Of a DNA stretch of 64,000 bases, positions 52,689 to 60,321 are shown piece after piece. The DNA comes from Actinoplanes lutulentus. GTDB lineage: Bacteria; Actinomycetota; Actinomycetes; Mycobacteriales; Micromonosporaceae. The position numbers were made by a program, and so were the translations under genes. The stretch spans positions 56,127 through 120,126 of the forward strand of contig NZ_QLMJ01000029.1 in the NCBI RefSeq assembly GCF_003259845.1, in the 5' to 3' direction. The stretch's first letter is position 1; each line of letters starts with the position of its first letter. A model generated the notes under the pieces. That model was not told the DNA's origin and did no database searches. It worked only from the letters and a program-made list of their open reading frames with translations.

Positions 52689-53303
52689 GTGCGAATATCG
52701 CCAAGCCAGATCCGGAAAGCGATCAGCGATCCCACCTATCGCGTGGCGCAAGAGAAGCCAGGTCCGAAGATCAGCACCGACGGAACCTTGCGCAAGGCGA
52801 TCAGAATGTTCCACACCGGCGGAGTTGAAACCGCATCCTCAGCGCTCGAGGACGGCCTGAAGTCGGAGTACTGGCGTCGAGCCGGCGTCAGTAGAGCGAA
52901 GAACGCGCGGTACATGCTCGACACCTACATCGACCTCGCAAGGGCCGACCTGCGGACAGTTTCCACCGTCGGTAAGAGCGATGTACGGACCCTCGGCCAC
53001 GTCATCAACGCAGACGTCGATGTGGTCCTACAAGATGCGCTCAGCGTTGCCGGCCGCGTTTGCATCCTCGCCGACGTTGGGAACGGACTCTCCCTGGACC
53101 GATGCGCGCTTGTGGCTGCGGCACCCTTCAAAGCACTCTGCGACGAGTTCGAGCCAGAAGATGCCCTCTTCGGCGAAACTGTAACCGGAATTGACATTTG
53201 GCAACTGCGCTGCGGTCAATGCATCCACGTGTCGCGCGAGGAAGCGACAGACGCATGGCCAATTCTACTGACGCACTTGGCTCGGGCAACAAGCGAAAAA
53301 TAG
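52689..53303 (+). CDS. small protein of unknown function, last gene of the Qat-like operon
   Basis: 204 residues from the GTG at 52689, preceded by GGGAGG at ideal spacing. The N-terminal half is basic and helical (ISPSQIRKAISDPTYRVAQE, KNARYMLDTYIDLAR). The C-terminal half alternates strands and helices (DVVLQDALSVAGRVCILADV, FGETVTGIDIWQLRCGQCIH). No TatD, PP-loop or nuclease signature is visible, so it is not QatD. It follows the QatC-like gene at 20 bases and is almost certainly co-transcribed. A new effector, adaptor or immunity component are all possible. Confidence 0.6.
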   Translation: MRISPSQIRKAISDPTYRVAQEKPGPKISTDGTLRKAIRMFHTGGVETASSALEDGLKSEYWRRAGVSRAKNARYMLDTYIDLARADLRTVSTVGKSDVRTLGHVINADVDVVLQDALSVAGRVCILADVGNGLSLDRCALVAAAPFKALCDEFEPEDALFGETVTGIDIWQLRCGQCIHVSREEATDAWPILLTHLARATSEK

Positions 53304-53380
53304 ACAATATAAACAGACTCGCCGACCGCGTTCGTCCCGAGCCTCGTCCGAGGCGCTGATCGCGCCCGCCCCGCTATGAG

Positions 53381-53719
53381 TTGCCCGGATCAATCGAATC
53401 GACCTCCCGAACGAAATCTTCCGCTACCTTGCCAAACTCGATATCCGCAGCTTCCTCCGAGTTCGCAGGTTCAGCGACGAGAGCTTTCGGGTGGTCCGCC
53501 CGGCCCGACGGGCAACCCCTACGCCCGCAGTACGTGCTCGACCACCTGCGCCGCCTCACCGCCGCCGCCGAGCTGCCAGCCATCCGGGTGCACGATCTGC
53601 GGCACAAGAATGTGGCCACCACGATCGACCTCTACGGCCATCTCACCCGCGACGCCGCCGACGACGGCGTCACCGCCACCTGCGCGGCCCTCGACGCGGC
53701 CGACGCTATGGCAGCCTGA
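53381..53719 (+). pseudogene. tyrosine integrase C-terminal remnant with deletion
   Basis: PDGQPLRPQYVLDHLRRLTA and PAIRVHDLRH are the catalytic-domain start of an actinobacterial tyrosine recombinase. The next residues (KNVATTIDLYGHLTRDAADD) belong near the Tyr nucleophile, so the stretch with HxxR is deleted. Upstream sequence is not integrase-like. It lies just left of the first tRNA-derived site. Confidence 0.7.
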
Positions 53720-53783
53720 GCGCCGTTGCAAGATTCGTGTTCGGCTGCGACAGCCAGGCGACAACATGACCCCGAAATGATCT

Positions 53784-53815
53784 CAGGGGATATGCTGAAT
53801 TCCGCATATCCCCTG
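53784..53815. terminator. perfect 12-bp hairpin beside the first tRNA fragment
   Basis: CAGGGGATATGC (53784-53795) pairs exactly with 53804-53815 around an eight-base loop. Read on the minus strand it follows the tRNA 3' end, as a tRNA terminator would. Confidence 0.6.
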
Positions 53816-53825
53816 GTCAGATTGG

Positions 53826-53869
53826 TCGGGCTGACAGGATTTGAACCTGCGACCCCTTGACCCCCAGGC
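53826..53869 (-). other. 3' fragment of tRNA-Pro(GGG), att-site copy 1
   Basis: The minus strand reads from the anticodon GGG through the T arm (GGTTCAAATCC) to the acceptor end of tRNA-Pro; the 5' half is missing. The same 44 bases occur at 55607-55650. tRNA 3' ends are the usual attachment sites of tyrosine-integrase elements, and two integrase remnants lie next to the copies. Confidence 0.8.
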
Positions 53870-53950
53870 CGGCGGATCAAGCGTTTGCGCACGTCAGACG
53901 CGATACGCAGCGTTTATGCACATGTCAAGTGTGCGGCTGAAGGCATCGGT

Positions 53951-53970
53951 GTGCATACCGTGTGGTCCCC
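53951..53970 (+). repeat. 20-bp direct repeat, copy 1
   Basis: GTGCATACCGTGTGGTCCCC is repeated exactly at 55140-55159, inside a longer imperfect repeat (about 53857-53970 against 55047-55159) in which GCACGTCA-ACGCGAT is also shared. Confidence 0.8.
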
Positions 53971-54125
53971 ATCTGGTCCCCGGCGCAGACAGCCACACAG
54001 CAGCCGCAGGTACAGGCTGAACCGGGCCTTGGGTAGAGGGGCCCCACGCCTGACAGGGCGTGATCCTGGACCGCCGGAGCCACACTGGGGGTTGTAGTCG
54101 TTGTTGCGACCAGGGAGGCGGGCGA

Positions 54126-55019
54126 ATGAAGCCAGCGGCACCCAAGTTCGAAAAAGCCGATTTATACGGCAGGCAGAAGGTAGTAGCACGGTCATTTGGC
54201 TTCCTCCACCTTCCGCTCATTATTCTCGCCTTACTGACGCTAAACACAACGTGGGAGATTCTTCGCGCTAACCTCATCCGCGCAGGAAATAGTGATGGCT
54301 TCCTGAAGGTTTCACTATTCGATCTCCCCACCTCGGCCAGCCTTCTTGGCGTGACCGCCGGCTTAATACTTGCGCGACAACAGTGGGCGCGCTCAATCAG
54401 ACCGTCAATAGGCACGGAAATCGATTTATTATCGGTCGCGGACGACGTTCAAGCCTGGAATATTTGCTTCTTGAATGCCGGCCCAGGGACCGGGGTTATA
54501 GAGGAGGTCGCCTATTCAATCGAGGCTAACAAGTACGACGACACAGACCGAAATTGGATCACATTCAATCAAGCCTTCACCGCACTGACAGGTCTTGGAC
54601 TGGTTCCGGATAGGGATTTCCATCTGAAATGGATCGGCGCTGGCGGCTATCCACTCGTGCCAAAAACCGGGAGGAGGGACAAGCACGTCGTAGCTTGGTT
54701 CACAACCGAATCACTTCGGAAATTTGAAGACTTTGAATTTCGACTGCGCATACGAGATATGGCAGGAGATTTACATGAGCGTAAACAAGTCTTGAAGTAC
54801 TTTCTCCCACCCCACATTAAGCCGAGCGTCGCTAGCGGCATCGACCAAAGACCCCAAGTAGCGGCATCGGAGGGAGGCCAAGAGCCCTCGGTAGTTGAGC
54901 GCGTGATCCAACAGGCGCCCAGCAAGCCAACTCATCTGTATCTTATGGTGGGACTATCGGCTTTCGCCTGGATCTGGATTCTATCGAGGTCCCGAGGTCG
55001 GTCCTGTAGGAAGAGTTGA
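54126..55019 (+). CDS. membrane protein of unknown function, AT-rich
   Basis: 297 residues from the ATG after GGGAGG; a longer frame from 54060 has no ribosome site. Two hydrophobic N-terminal segments (FLHLPLIILALLTLNTTWEI, ASLLGVTAGLILARQQ), a soluble beta-rich middle (about 90-250) and a C-terminal segment (HLYLMVGLSAFAWIWILS). No family is recognised. GC content is much lower than in the neighbours and it lies between the two tRNA-derived sites, so it is probably cargo of the lost integrative element. The tail runs four bases into the integrase remnant, so the original C-terminus may have been cut. Confidence 0.6.
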   Translation: MKPAAPKFEKADLYGRQKVVARSFGFLHLPLIILALLTLNTTWEILRANLIRAGNSDGFLKVSLFDLPTSASLLGVTAGLILARQQWARSIRPSIGTEIDLLSVADDVQAWNICFLNAGPGTGVIEEVAYSIEANKYDDTDRNWITFNQAFTALTGLGLVPDRDFHLKWIGAGGYPLVPKTGRRDKHVVAWFTTESLRKFEDFEFRLRIRDMAGDLHERKQVLKYFLPPHIKPSVASGIDQRPQVAASEGGQEPSVVERVIQQAPSKPTHLYLMVGLSAFAWIWILSRSRGRSCRKS

Positions 55020-55459
55020 CATGGGAGGGCGACCTGCCAGACCGCCCGACCCCCAGGCCATTGTGGACAGTCTTTACGCACGTCAAACGCGATGCGGACC
55101 GTTCGCGAGACCGCCAAGCGTGCGGGTCAGAGCGCTGGCGTGCATACCGTGTGGTCCCCGCCGGCGGACGGATCAACACTGCGGTGCTGCGGGACGCCAC
55201 GCACTGGGACGAGGTCGTTACCGCGCTGGGGTACGAGCACCTACGCCGGCACGACCTGCGGCACACCGCTCTGACGTGGCTAGCCGATGCCGGTGTCAAG
55301 GTGCACGTACTGCGCGTGATCGCCGGGCACGGGTCACTCAGCACCACACAGCGGTATCTGCACCCGGATCAGCGCTCGATCGACGAGGCGGGTGACGCGC
55401 TCAGCGCCCACTTGAAGGCCCCACGGTCTCCTGCCATTCCCCGGCTCCGGGCCGTCTGA
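55016..55459 (+). pseudogene. 5'-truncated tyrosine integrase
   Basis: 147 residues covering only the end of the catalytic domain: LGYEHLRRHDLRHTALTWLA (Arg box II), IAGHGSLSTTQRYLHPD (His/Gly and the Tyr nucleophile). The N-terminal arm-binding and core domains and catalytic box I are missing; the first 40 residues are off-pattern and overlap the imperfect repeat shared with 53857-53970. The intact enzyme would excise and integrate at tRNA-Pro, whose fragment lies 148 bases downstream. The remaining domain cannot recombine alone. Confidence 0.8.
55140..55159 (+). repeat. 20-bp direct repeat, copy 2
   Basis: Exact copy of 53951-53970, here inside the integrase remnant; the pair is 1189 bases apart. 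Confidence 0.8.
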
Positions 55460-55555
55460 TCAGGAGTCAATTGACCCCAGGATTGCCCCCATGGTCCCCA
55501 GACGGTCCCCGAATGCACCCAAGCTAGTAGGAATTTGAGGATCAAGCGAAACACA

Positions 55556-55601
55556 AAGAAGGCCGTTTACCAGGCATAATGCCACGGTAAACGGCCTTCT
55601 T
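55556..55601. terminator. perfect 16-bp hairpin beside the second tRNA fragment
   Basis: 55556-55571 pairs exactly with 55586-55601 around a 14-base loop. On the minus strand it lies five bases beyond the tRNA-Pro 3' end and is followed by TTTGTGTTT, so it is a good candidate for the original tRNA terminator. It can also stop plus-strand transcription from the integrase. Confidence 0.75.
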
Positions 55602-55606
55602 GATCG

Positions 55607-55650
55607 TCGGGCTGACAGGATTTGAACCTGCGACCCCTTGACCCCCAGGC
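55607..55650 (-). other. 3' fragment of tRNA-Pro(GGG), att-site copy 2
   Basis: Identical over 44 bases to 53826-53869. The sequence to the right no longer matches a tRNA (no D arm or 5' acceptor strand), so this too is only a fragment. Confidence 0.8.
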
Positions 55651-55859
55651 ATTGGCGGGCCCAGCGACGTGCTACCGAACGTTCTACCAGGTCGTTGAAA
55701 ATTATACTCGGCCGAGTAAAGGGGTCCACGCACATCACCCTTTTGCGACTGCCCTCATCGTACCTGACCTGCGTGTTTGCCACCGCTGCTCCGGGAGCGG
55801 CGTCCTCTCAGTGTTTCCCAGTGCCGGTCTGGACGCGCGTAGCTGCGCGGCACAGAGCG

Positions 55860-56590
55860 ACGCCCGGAAACATCGATGTGCTGTTCAGTGTTCTTGCACC
55901 GGCACTCCGATGCCTTTGAGAATTCGGACGTTCTGGGTTTGAACTCGGCTGGCACAGCCATGCCGAGTAGGCGTCGGGCGCGGGTAGCTGCCACACAGTG
56001 CGCACGTATGGCTTCACTGGAGAGGTTTCGCCGCCGAGCCACTCTTCCATTGCTGCCGAGGCATTGCTATTACCTTCCAAGCCTTTTCCTCTCTTGCTTT
56101 TCGGAAGTAGTACGAGGACGGCTTTTGCCGCATCGCCTTTTACTTGGTGGACTGTGATAATTCGGGGCAGCCCGGAAATTGCGGGATACGAGTCGGGCAG
56201 TGACGCCAGTTTCCGTGCGGTAGTCGCCGACTTGCCGGGTGGGGTTCTCAGTTTGGTGGTTGTTCGTTCGAGCCCCGGCACGGGTGGATTTTCATTGAGC
56301 ACTCTGGTCGCGGCGGCGAGCCAGTCTCGGTGGGTTTGTCGAGAGAGGGCTTCGCAGAGCGGACGCGGTGGATCAGTGGCTCGAAGGCTGTCGGGTCGAG
56401 CTCGTTTTCCTTCAGTGCTGCCATGCGTGTTCGCATGTCGGCTTCGCCGTACCACCATCGCAGGATGGTGCGGGCCAGGACGTCGTGTGCAATGAGTCGG
56501 GTCCTGGCTGGCGTGGCGCGGCGGGGAAGTCGTTGAGGATGCCGGCCGACCATATGAGCGCGGTGTTGGTGTTACTGGGCGGTTGCTGCG
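55860..56590 (-). pseudogene. UvrD/PcrA-like helicase, C-terminal remnant
   Basis: Minus-strand frames in sequence give SNTNTALIWSAGILNDFP, HDVLARTILRWWYGEADMRT, ALKENELDPTAFEPLIHRV, PRIITVHQVKGDAAKAVLVL and EAIRAHCVAATRARRLLGM. The last two are helicase motifs V and VI of the UvrD family (VHxxKG and VAxTRAR). At least three frame changes occur and the N-terminal ATPase motifs are absent. No functional helicase is possible. Confidence 0.7.
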
Positions 56591-56634
56591 GGCCGGCGTA
56601 GCGCTCAGCGGGCTCTCCCCGCAGCTTTCGCCCG

Positions 56635-56840
56635 CGTATTCTCGAAGCCCTCTGCCAAACCCCGATGCAGTACCTGACGGACTGGCGCATGACGCTCACT
56701 CGCGACCACTTGCGCACCAGCAACCTGACCCTGGCTCAGATCGCCGAGCTCACCAGATACGGTTCTCCGTACGCCTTGGCCGCGGCCTTCCAACGTCAGC
56801 AACAGCAAGCTCCCAGAACCTGGCGCCGGCAAAAGCTCGT
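56635..56840 (+). pseudogene. AraC family regulator, C-terminal remnant
   Basis: RILEALCQTPMQYLTDWRMT and LAQIAELTRYGSPYALAAAF form the second helix-turn-helix of an AraC protein, clearly related to the intact regulator at 61246-62157 (QYLSDWRMALARDYL). No N-terminal domain or start is present. Confidence 0.7.
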
Positions 56841-56941
56841 CCGCGCCGCTACCCGCCCTGAGACCACCGACAACATTCGCATCTTCCGTCGGAAGAAGTC
56901 CCACACCCACGCTTGCCACGCTACGAGGGCGTTGCTACCGC

Positions 56942-57241
56942 TCAGCCGCGCGCGAGGCCTTCGGACTGCACGATGTACTTCTGGACCTCGTTGGACATCT
57001 TGGAACCCCACTTGGTGAAGATGGCTTGTACTTGCGGGTTCGAGAGGTGCGCGTCGAGATGTTCCTGTGAGGTCCACAATTCAAAGACGACAACAGTGCC
57101 CGCAGCCGCGTCATGCGCACTGAGGGAGATGGCCTTGTTTCCCGGGTTCGCCACCGCCGTGGGGTAGGTGGCTCGAGCCTCGGCGAGGAAATCGTCGATG
57201 TCATGCGGGTCCAGGTGGACGAATCCGCCGAGGATGATCAC
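56942..57241 (-). CDS. antibiotic biosynthesis monooxygenase (ABM) domain protein
   Basis: 99 residues from a GTG preceded by AAGGGAG. The strands IILGGFVHL, the His-rich FELWTSQEHLDAHLSNPQVQ and the central NKAISLSAHDAAAGTVVVFE are the ABM/quinol monooxygenase pattern (YgiN-like), a small ferredoxin-like dimer. Such proteins oxidise aromatic or quinol substrates without cofactor or protect against them. It is the distal gene of a minus-strand group with the DUF2255 and aldo/keto reductase genes, spaced about 60 and 35 bases. Confidence 0.82.
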   Translation of the reverse strand: MIILGGFVHLDPHDIDDFLAEARATYPTAVANPGNKAISLSAHDAAAGTVVVFELWTSQEHLDAHLSNPQVQAIFTKWGSKMSNEVQKYIVQSEGLARG

Positions 57242-57300
57242 TGTGGCTCCCTTGTCGATGATCGGTCACGTCTTCCCACGGACCGATTGCGATTTCCTGT

Positions 57301-57687
57301 TTATCGAGTCTGCGTTGCGTTCGCTGCGATGGGATCGAGGCGCAGAGTCACGTCGTAGAGCGCCGGCCCGACAATTCCGTCGATGTTTCCGTACCGCCGG
57401 TACTTGGTGCGGTAGGCGGCGTCTATTGCCGCGTTGTCGGTAGAGCCCGCTCTCGTGAATTTCACGTCGATCTCGGCACCCTGAGCGCGTATCCGGCCGG
57501 TGCCGCTGGCTAGTGCGCGGCGGTACCAGCCGTTGTTCGGACCTGCTTGCGACCGCACAAAGAGGGCTCCGTCCACGACGACGCCCCACACCGGAACGTA
57601 GGGACGCAGGGTGCCGTCGCTACGGCGAGAGCTGATGCGGATCTCGTCAGACCGTGCGGCTGCTCGAAACGGGTCCTCGGTGTTCAT
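57301..57687 (-). CDS. DUF2255 family protein
   Basis: 128 residues from the ATG after AAGGAG. DEIRISSRRSDGTLRPYVPV, WGVVVDGALFVRSQAGPNNG and WYRRALASGTGRI match the DUF2255 pattern, related to flavin-reductase-like or F420-dependent nitroreductase-like beta barrels. No activity is established. It lies between the aldo/keto reductase and the ABM gene in one orientation, and the three probably form a stress-inducible unit controlled by the TetR protein. Confidence 0.78.
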   Translation of the reverse strand: MNTEDPFRAAARSDEIRISSRRSDGTLRPYVPVWGVVVDGALFVRSQAGPNNGWYRRALASGTGRIRAQGAEIDVKFTRAGSTDNAAIDAAYRTKYRRYGNIDGIVGPALYDVTLRLDPIAANATQTR

Positions 57688-57721
57688 GAGTCTTCTCCTT
57701 ATTAGAGAGTGGCTGAGGGGT

Positions 57722-58684
57722 TCATTCCCAGACCGGGAGGTGCCCATCGGCGTAGCGGGCACCGAACCCGCCGTTGGGCAGAATCTCGTCGATGCGTGCG
57801 AGTTCCCGGTCGGAGAGGGTCAGGTTCGCGGCACCGACGTTCTCGGCGACACGCTGTGGGCTGCGGGTTCCCGGGATGGGCACGATGTGTTCGCCCCGAG
57901 AGAGCACCCAGGCCAGAGCGAGCTGAGCGACCGTTACGCCTTTCGCTTTAGCCAGCTCGGTCAGCCGGCGGGTCGCGTTGACGTTCTTCTCGAAGTGGCC
58001 GGGCTGCCAGCGGGGGTCGGTGCGCCGGTAGTCGCTCGCGTCGTACTCGTGAGCGGGTTTGACCCCACCGGTCAGGAAGCCACGTCCCAGCGGGGAGTAC
58101 GCCACCAGGCCGATATTGAGTTCGGTTAGGGTGGGGAAAAGGGCCTCTACGTCGCGTTCGAACAGGGAGTACTCGGTCTGCAGGACTGAGACGGGCTGCA
58201 CGGAGTGGGCGCGGCGGATCGTGGCGTCACCTACTTCGCTGAGGCCGAAATAGCGCACGGTACCCGCGTCGATGAACTCTTTGACCGTGCCGGCGACGTC
58301 CTCGATGGGCACGTCGGGGTCGAGCCGGTGCTGATAGAGGACGTCGATGTGGTCGACACCGAGGTTGCGCAGGCTGTTCTGCAGGACCTGACGAATGTGC
58401 TCAGGGCGGCTGTTCAAGCTGAAGTCGCGGAGAAAGCCGAACTTGGTGGCGATGACGATGTCGTCGCGGAAGCCCCGCACCGCTCGTCCGACGATCTTCT
58501 CGTTCTCCCCCCATCCGTATTGCTCGGCGGTGTCGAAGAACGTCACGCCCAGGTCGTGAGCCGCGCGGATGGTGTCAATGCCGTCCTGCTCTCTACCGGG
58601 CCCGTAGACGGGCGAGATGCCCATGGCCCCGAAGCCGACCGCCGAACTAGCGAGACCCTCACGACCTAATTTGCGTTGCTGCAC
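57722..58684 (-). CDS. aldo/keto reductase
   Basis: 320 residues from the GTG at 58684, which has GGGAGGGG six bases upstream; a TTG at 58711 would leave no room for a ribosome site beside the operator. VTFFDTAEQYGWGENEKIVG holds the catalytic Asp and Tyr, VIATKFGF the Lys and LYQHRLDP the His. The sequence resembles the YhdN/AKR11-AKR13 group of NADPH-dependent reductases. It is the first gene of the minus-strand unit facing the TetR gene across two operator copies, so repression by TetR is likely. Confidence 0.88.
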   Translation of the reverse strand: MQQRKLGREGLASSAVGFGAMGISPVYGPGREQDGIDTIRAAHDLGVTFFDTAEQYGWGENEKIVGRAVRGFRDDIVIATKFGFLRDFSLNSRPEHIRQVLQNSLRNLGVDHIDVLYQHRLDPDVPIEDVAGTVKEFIDAGTVRYFGLSEVGDATIRRAHSVQPVSVLQTEYSLFERDVEALFPTLTELNIGLVAYSPLGRGFLTGGVKPAHEYDASDYRRTDPRWQPGHFEKNVNATRRLTELAKAKGVTVAQLALAWVLSRGEHIVPIPGTRSPQRVAENVGAANLTLSDRELARIDEILPNGGFGARYADGHLPVWE

Positions 58685-58715
58685 CGGGGTCCCCTCCCGT
58701 GGATCTGTCAAGTCG

Positions 58716-58732
58716 AACCAAACGGTTCGGTT
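58716..58732. promoter_or_regulatory. TetR operator candidate 1
   Basis: AACCAAACGGTTCGGTT, an imperfect palindrome (7 of 8 arm bases paired), 31 bases before the reductase start; an identical copy lies at 58758. Confidence 0.75.
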
Positions 58733-58757
58733 CTACCCTACGAGCCCTCCGACAGCA

Positions 58758-58774
58758 AACCAAACGGTTCGGTT
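58758..58774. promoter_or_regulatory. TetR operator candidate 2
   Basis: Exact copy of 58716-58732, 13 bases before the TetR start. Centre-to-centre distance is 42 bases, four helix turns, so two dimers would bind the same DNA face. Confidence 0.75.
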
Positions 58775-58787
58775 GTACTGTGACGCA

Positions 58788-59411
58788 GTGAACGACAGCA
58801 CAGAGTCCAGGCCCACGCCGGAGAAACAACCGCCGCCCAGAACCGACGGCACCCGCGAGAGAGTGGTGGACTCGGCGCTCAAGGAGTTCGCCGCCCACGG
58901 CATCGCCGGTTCACGCGTCGACCGCATCGCGAAGCAGGCAAGGACCAGCAAGGAACGCGTCTACGCCTACTTCAGCAGCAAAGAGGCCCTCTACGCCCAG
59001 ACGGCAGCCCGCGAGCTGGACGTCATCATGCAGGCGACCGCGCTGGACGCCGCCGACCTCCCGGGATACGCCGGGCGGCTCTTCGACTACTACGCCGCCC
59101 ACCCTGATCACTTTCGGCTCGTCAGCTGGGGCCGGTTGGAGCTCGCGCCTTCGACCAGGATCGACGAAGAGAGCCGGTCGGCGGCCATTCTCAGCAAGCT
59201 CGAACTCCTGCGTCAGGCGCAACGCGACGGTGTGCTGGACCCCACGATGGACGCGGTCGACATCCTCGCCCTCGTCGGCCAGATCGCCACCACCTGGATG
59301 TCGCAACCCGAGCTGGCCGACGCCGCCGCCAAGGAGGCAATCGACGGCTCCATCGCAGCCCGCCGCTCAGCGGTCATGGCCGCCGTCGAACGCCTCTTCC
59401 CTCGGAGATAG
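58788..59411 (+). CDS. TetR family transcriptional regulator
   Basis: 207 residues from a GTG. A proline-rich leader is followed by the TetR helix-turn-helix (ALKEFAAHGIAGSRVDRIAK, TSKERVYAYFSSKEALYAQT) and a helical ligand-binding domain with no recognisable ligand. It is divergent from the aldo/keto reductase with duplicated operators between them, the classical layout of an autoregulated repressor of a detoxification operon. Confidence 0.9.
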   Translation: MNDSTESRPTPEKQPPPRTDGTRERVVDSALKEFAAHGIAGSRVDRIAKQARTSKERVYAYFSSKEALYAQTAARELDVIMQATALDAADLPGYAGRLFDYYAAHPDHFRLVSWGRLELAPSTRIDEESRSAAILSKLELLRQAQRDGVLDPTMDAVDILALVGQIATTWMSQPELADAAAKEAIDGSIAARRSAVMAAVERLFPRR

Positions 59412-59429
59412 GGCGCTTCGTGTTCGAGC

Positions 59430-59870
59430 CTGGTTCCAGAAGAGTCGTTCCCGCCTGTCGGGATCATCGACGATCTTGCAGGTGGCATCGATTCACATGG
59501 TGGCACGGAGCGTCGGGGTGTAGGCGGGCCATCGCGGGACGTCCCTGGCCGTGGGGCGGTCGTGACGGGCGAAGCCGGCCTATAACACGCTCACGAGCCG
59601 GGCAGGCCCCCTCGTGCCCGCCAGCTCGCCCGGGGCCGACGTTGGCAAACTTGATCGGATGTCCGAGGCGTGCGGTGAGCCGAGTGGGAAGTCGGTGCCG
59701 GGCACCACGGACGGGTCCGGACACGCGAGCTGGTACATGAACATCGGCGCCCGGTGCTGCGCCGCCTTGGGCCTCCGCGATCTTGACGGCGTCGCGCCAG
59801 CGCCGCTAATGGTGAAGTTGACCTTCACGTTGGGGCTGGCGGCCTCGACGGTGAGGTGCCCATGATGTTC
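59430..59870 (-). pseudogene. type B carboxylesterase C-terminal remnant
   Basis: Frames on the minus strand read HRAPMFMYQLACPDPSVVPG, PLGSPHASDI (the catalytic-His region of carboxylesterases), IKFANVGPG and VPRWPAYTPTLRATM, then a TGA, then IDATCKIVDDPDRRERLFW. Frameshifts and the stop show decay. Most of the catalytic domain is missing. Confidence 0.65.
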
Positions 59871-59934
59871 TCCTTGATCGGTTACCTGAGAACGCTTGTT
59901 CTCAGGTTGTTGCAGGGCACCGCTATGCGGCACC

Positions 59935-60321
59935 TCAACGCTTGGTCACGAACTCCAGGCTGTTGCCGTCCGGGTCGAAGACGTTCCCGGCGTAATAACT
60001 CGCCGTGAAGTAGTCCCGCACTGCGGGTTCGCCGTTGTCGCGGGCGCCAGCCCCGATCGCCGCCTGATACGACGCATCGACAGTAAGGCGGTCAGGGGCG
60101 ACGAACCCGACGTGGACCGCCGGGACGCTCGCTTCAGCGTGTCGCAGCCAGACGCTTGCGCCGGAGGCGTCACCGAAGCCGTAGAGGTCCGGAATCCCGG
60201 CCGGGCCTGATGCTGCCAGGTAATTGCCGATCTCGCGCCAGCCCAACTCCTGCAGTGCCGTGCAGTAGAACGTGTGGGATCGGGCGATGTCCGTCACCGG
60301 GATGAACACGTGGTCGATCAT
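59935..60321 (-). CDS. VOC superfamily (glyoxalase/bleomycin-resistance-like) protein
   Basis: 128 residues from the ATG overlapping the upstream stop (ATGA). The paired beta-alpha-beta-beta-beta units are visible: IDHVFIPVTDIARSHTFYCT and PAVHVGFVAP, ending with AGNVFDPDGNSLEFV, where the last Glu is the usual metal ligand. Family members isomerise, open rings or bind drugs. It is coupled to the NmrA-like oxidoreductase and probably shares its control by the divergent AraC protein. Confidence 0.85.
   Translation of the reverse strand: MIDHVFIPVTDIARSHTFYCTALQELGWREIGNYLAASGPAGIPDLYGFGDASGASVWLRHAEASVPAVHVGFVAPDRLTVDASYQAAIGAGARDNGEPAVRDYFTASYYAGNVFDPDGNSLEFVTKR

Noticed and set aside
53374..53622. 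Minus-strand frame ending with an acidic tail, opposite the integrase remnant
   Set aside because: The tail looks protein-like but the remainder is the antisense of recognisable integrase sequence.
55542..55733. Frame with GQGVAGSNPVSPT
   Set aside because: This peptide is the well-known false translation of a tRNA 3' end; the DNA is the tRNA-Pro fragment.
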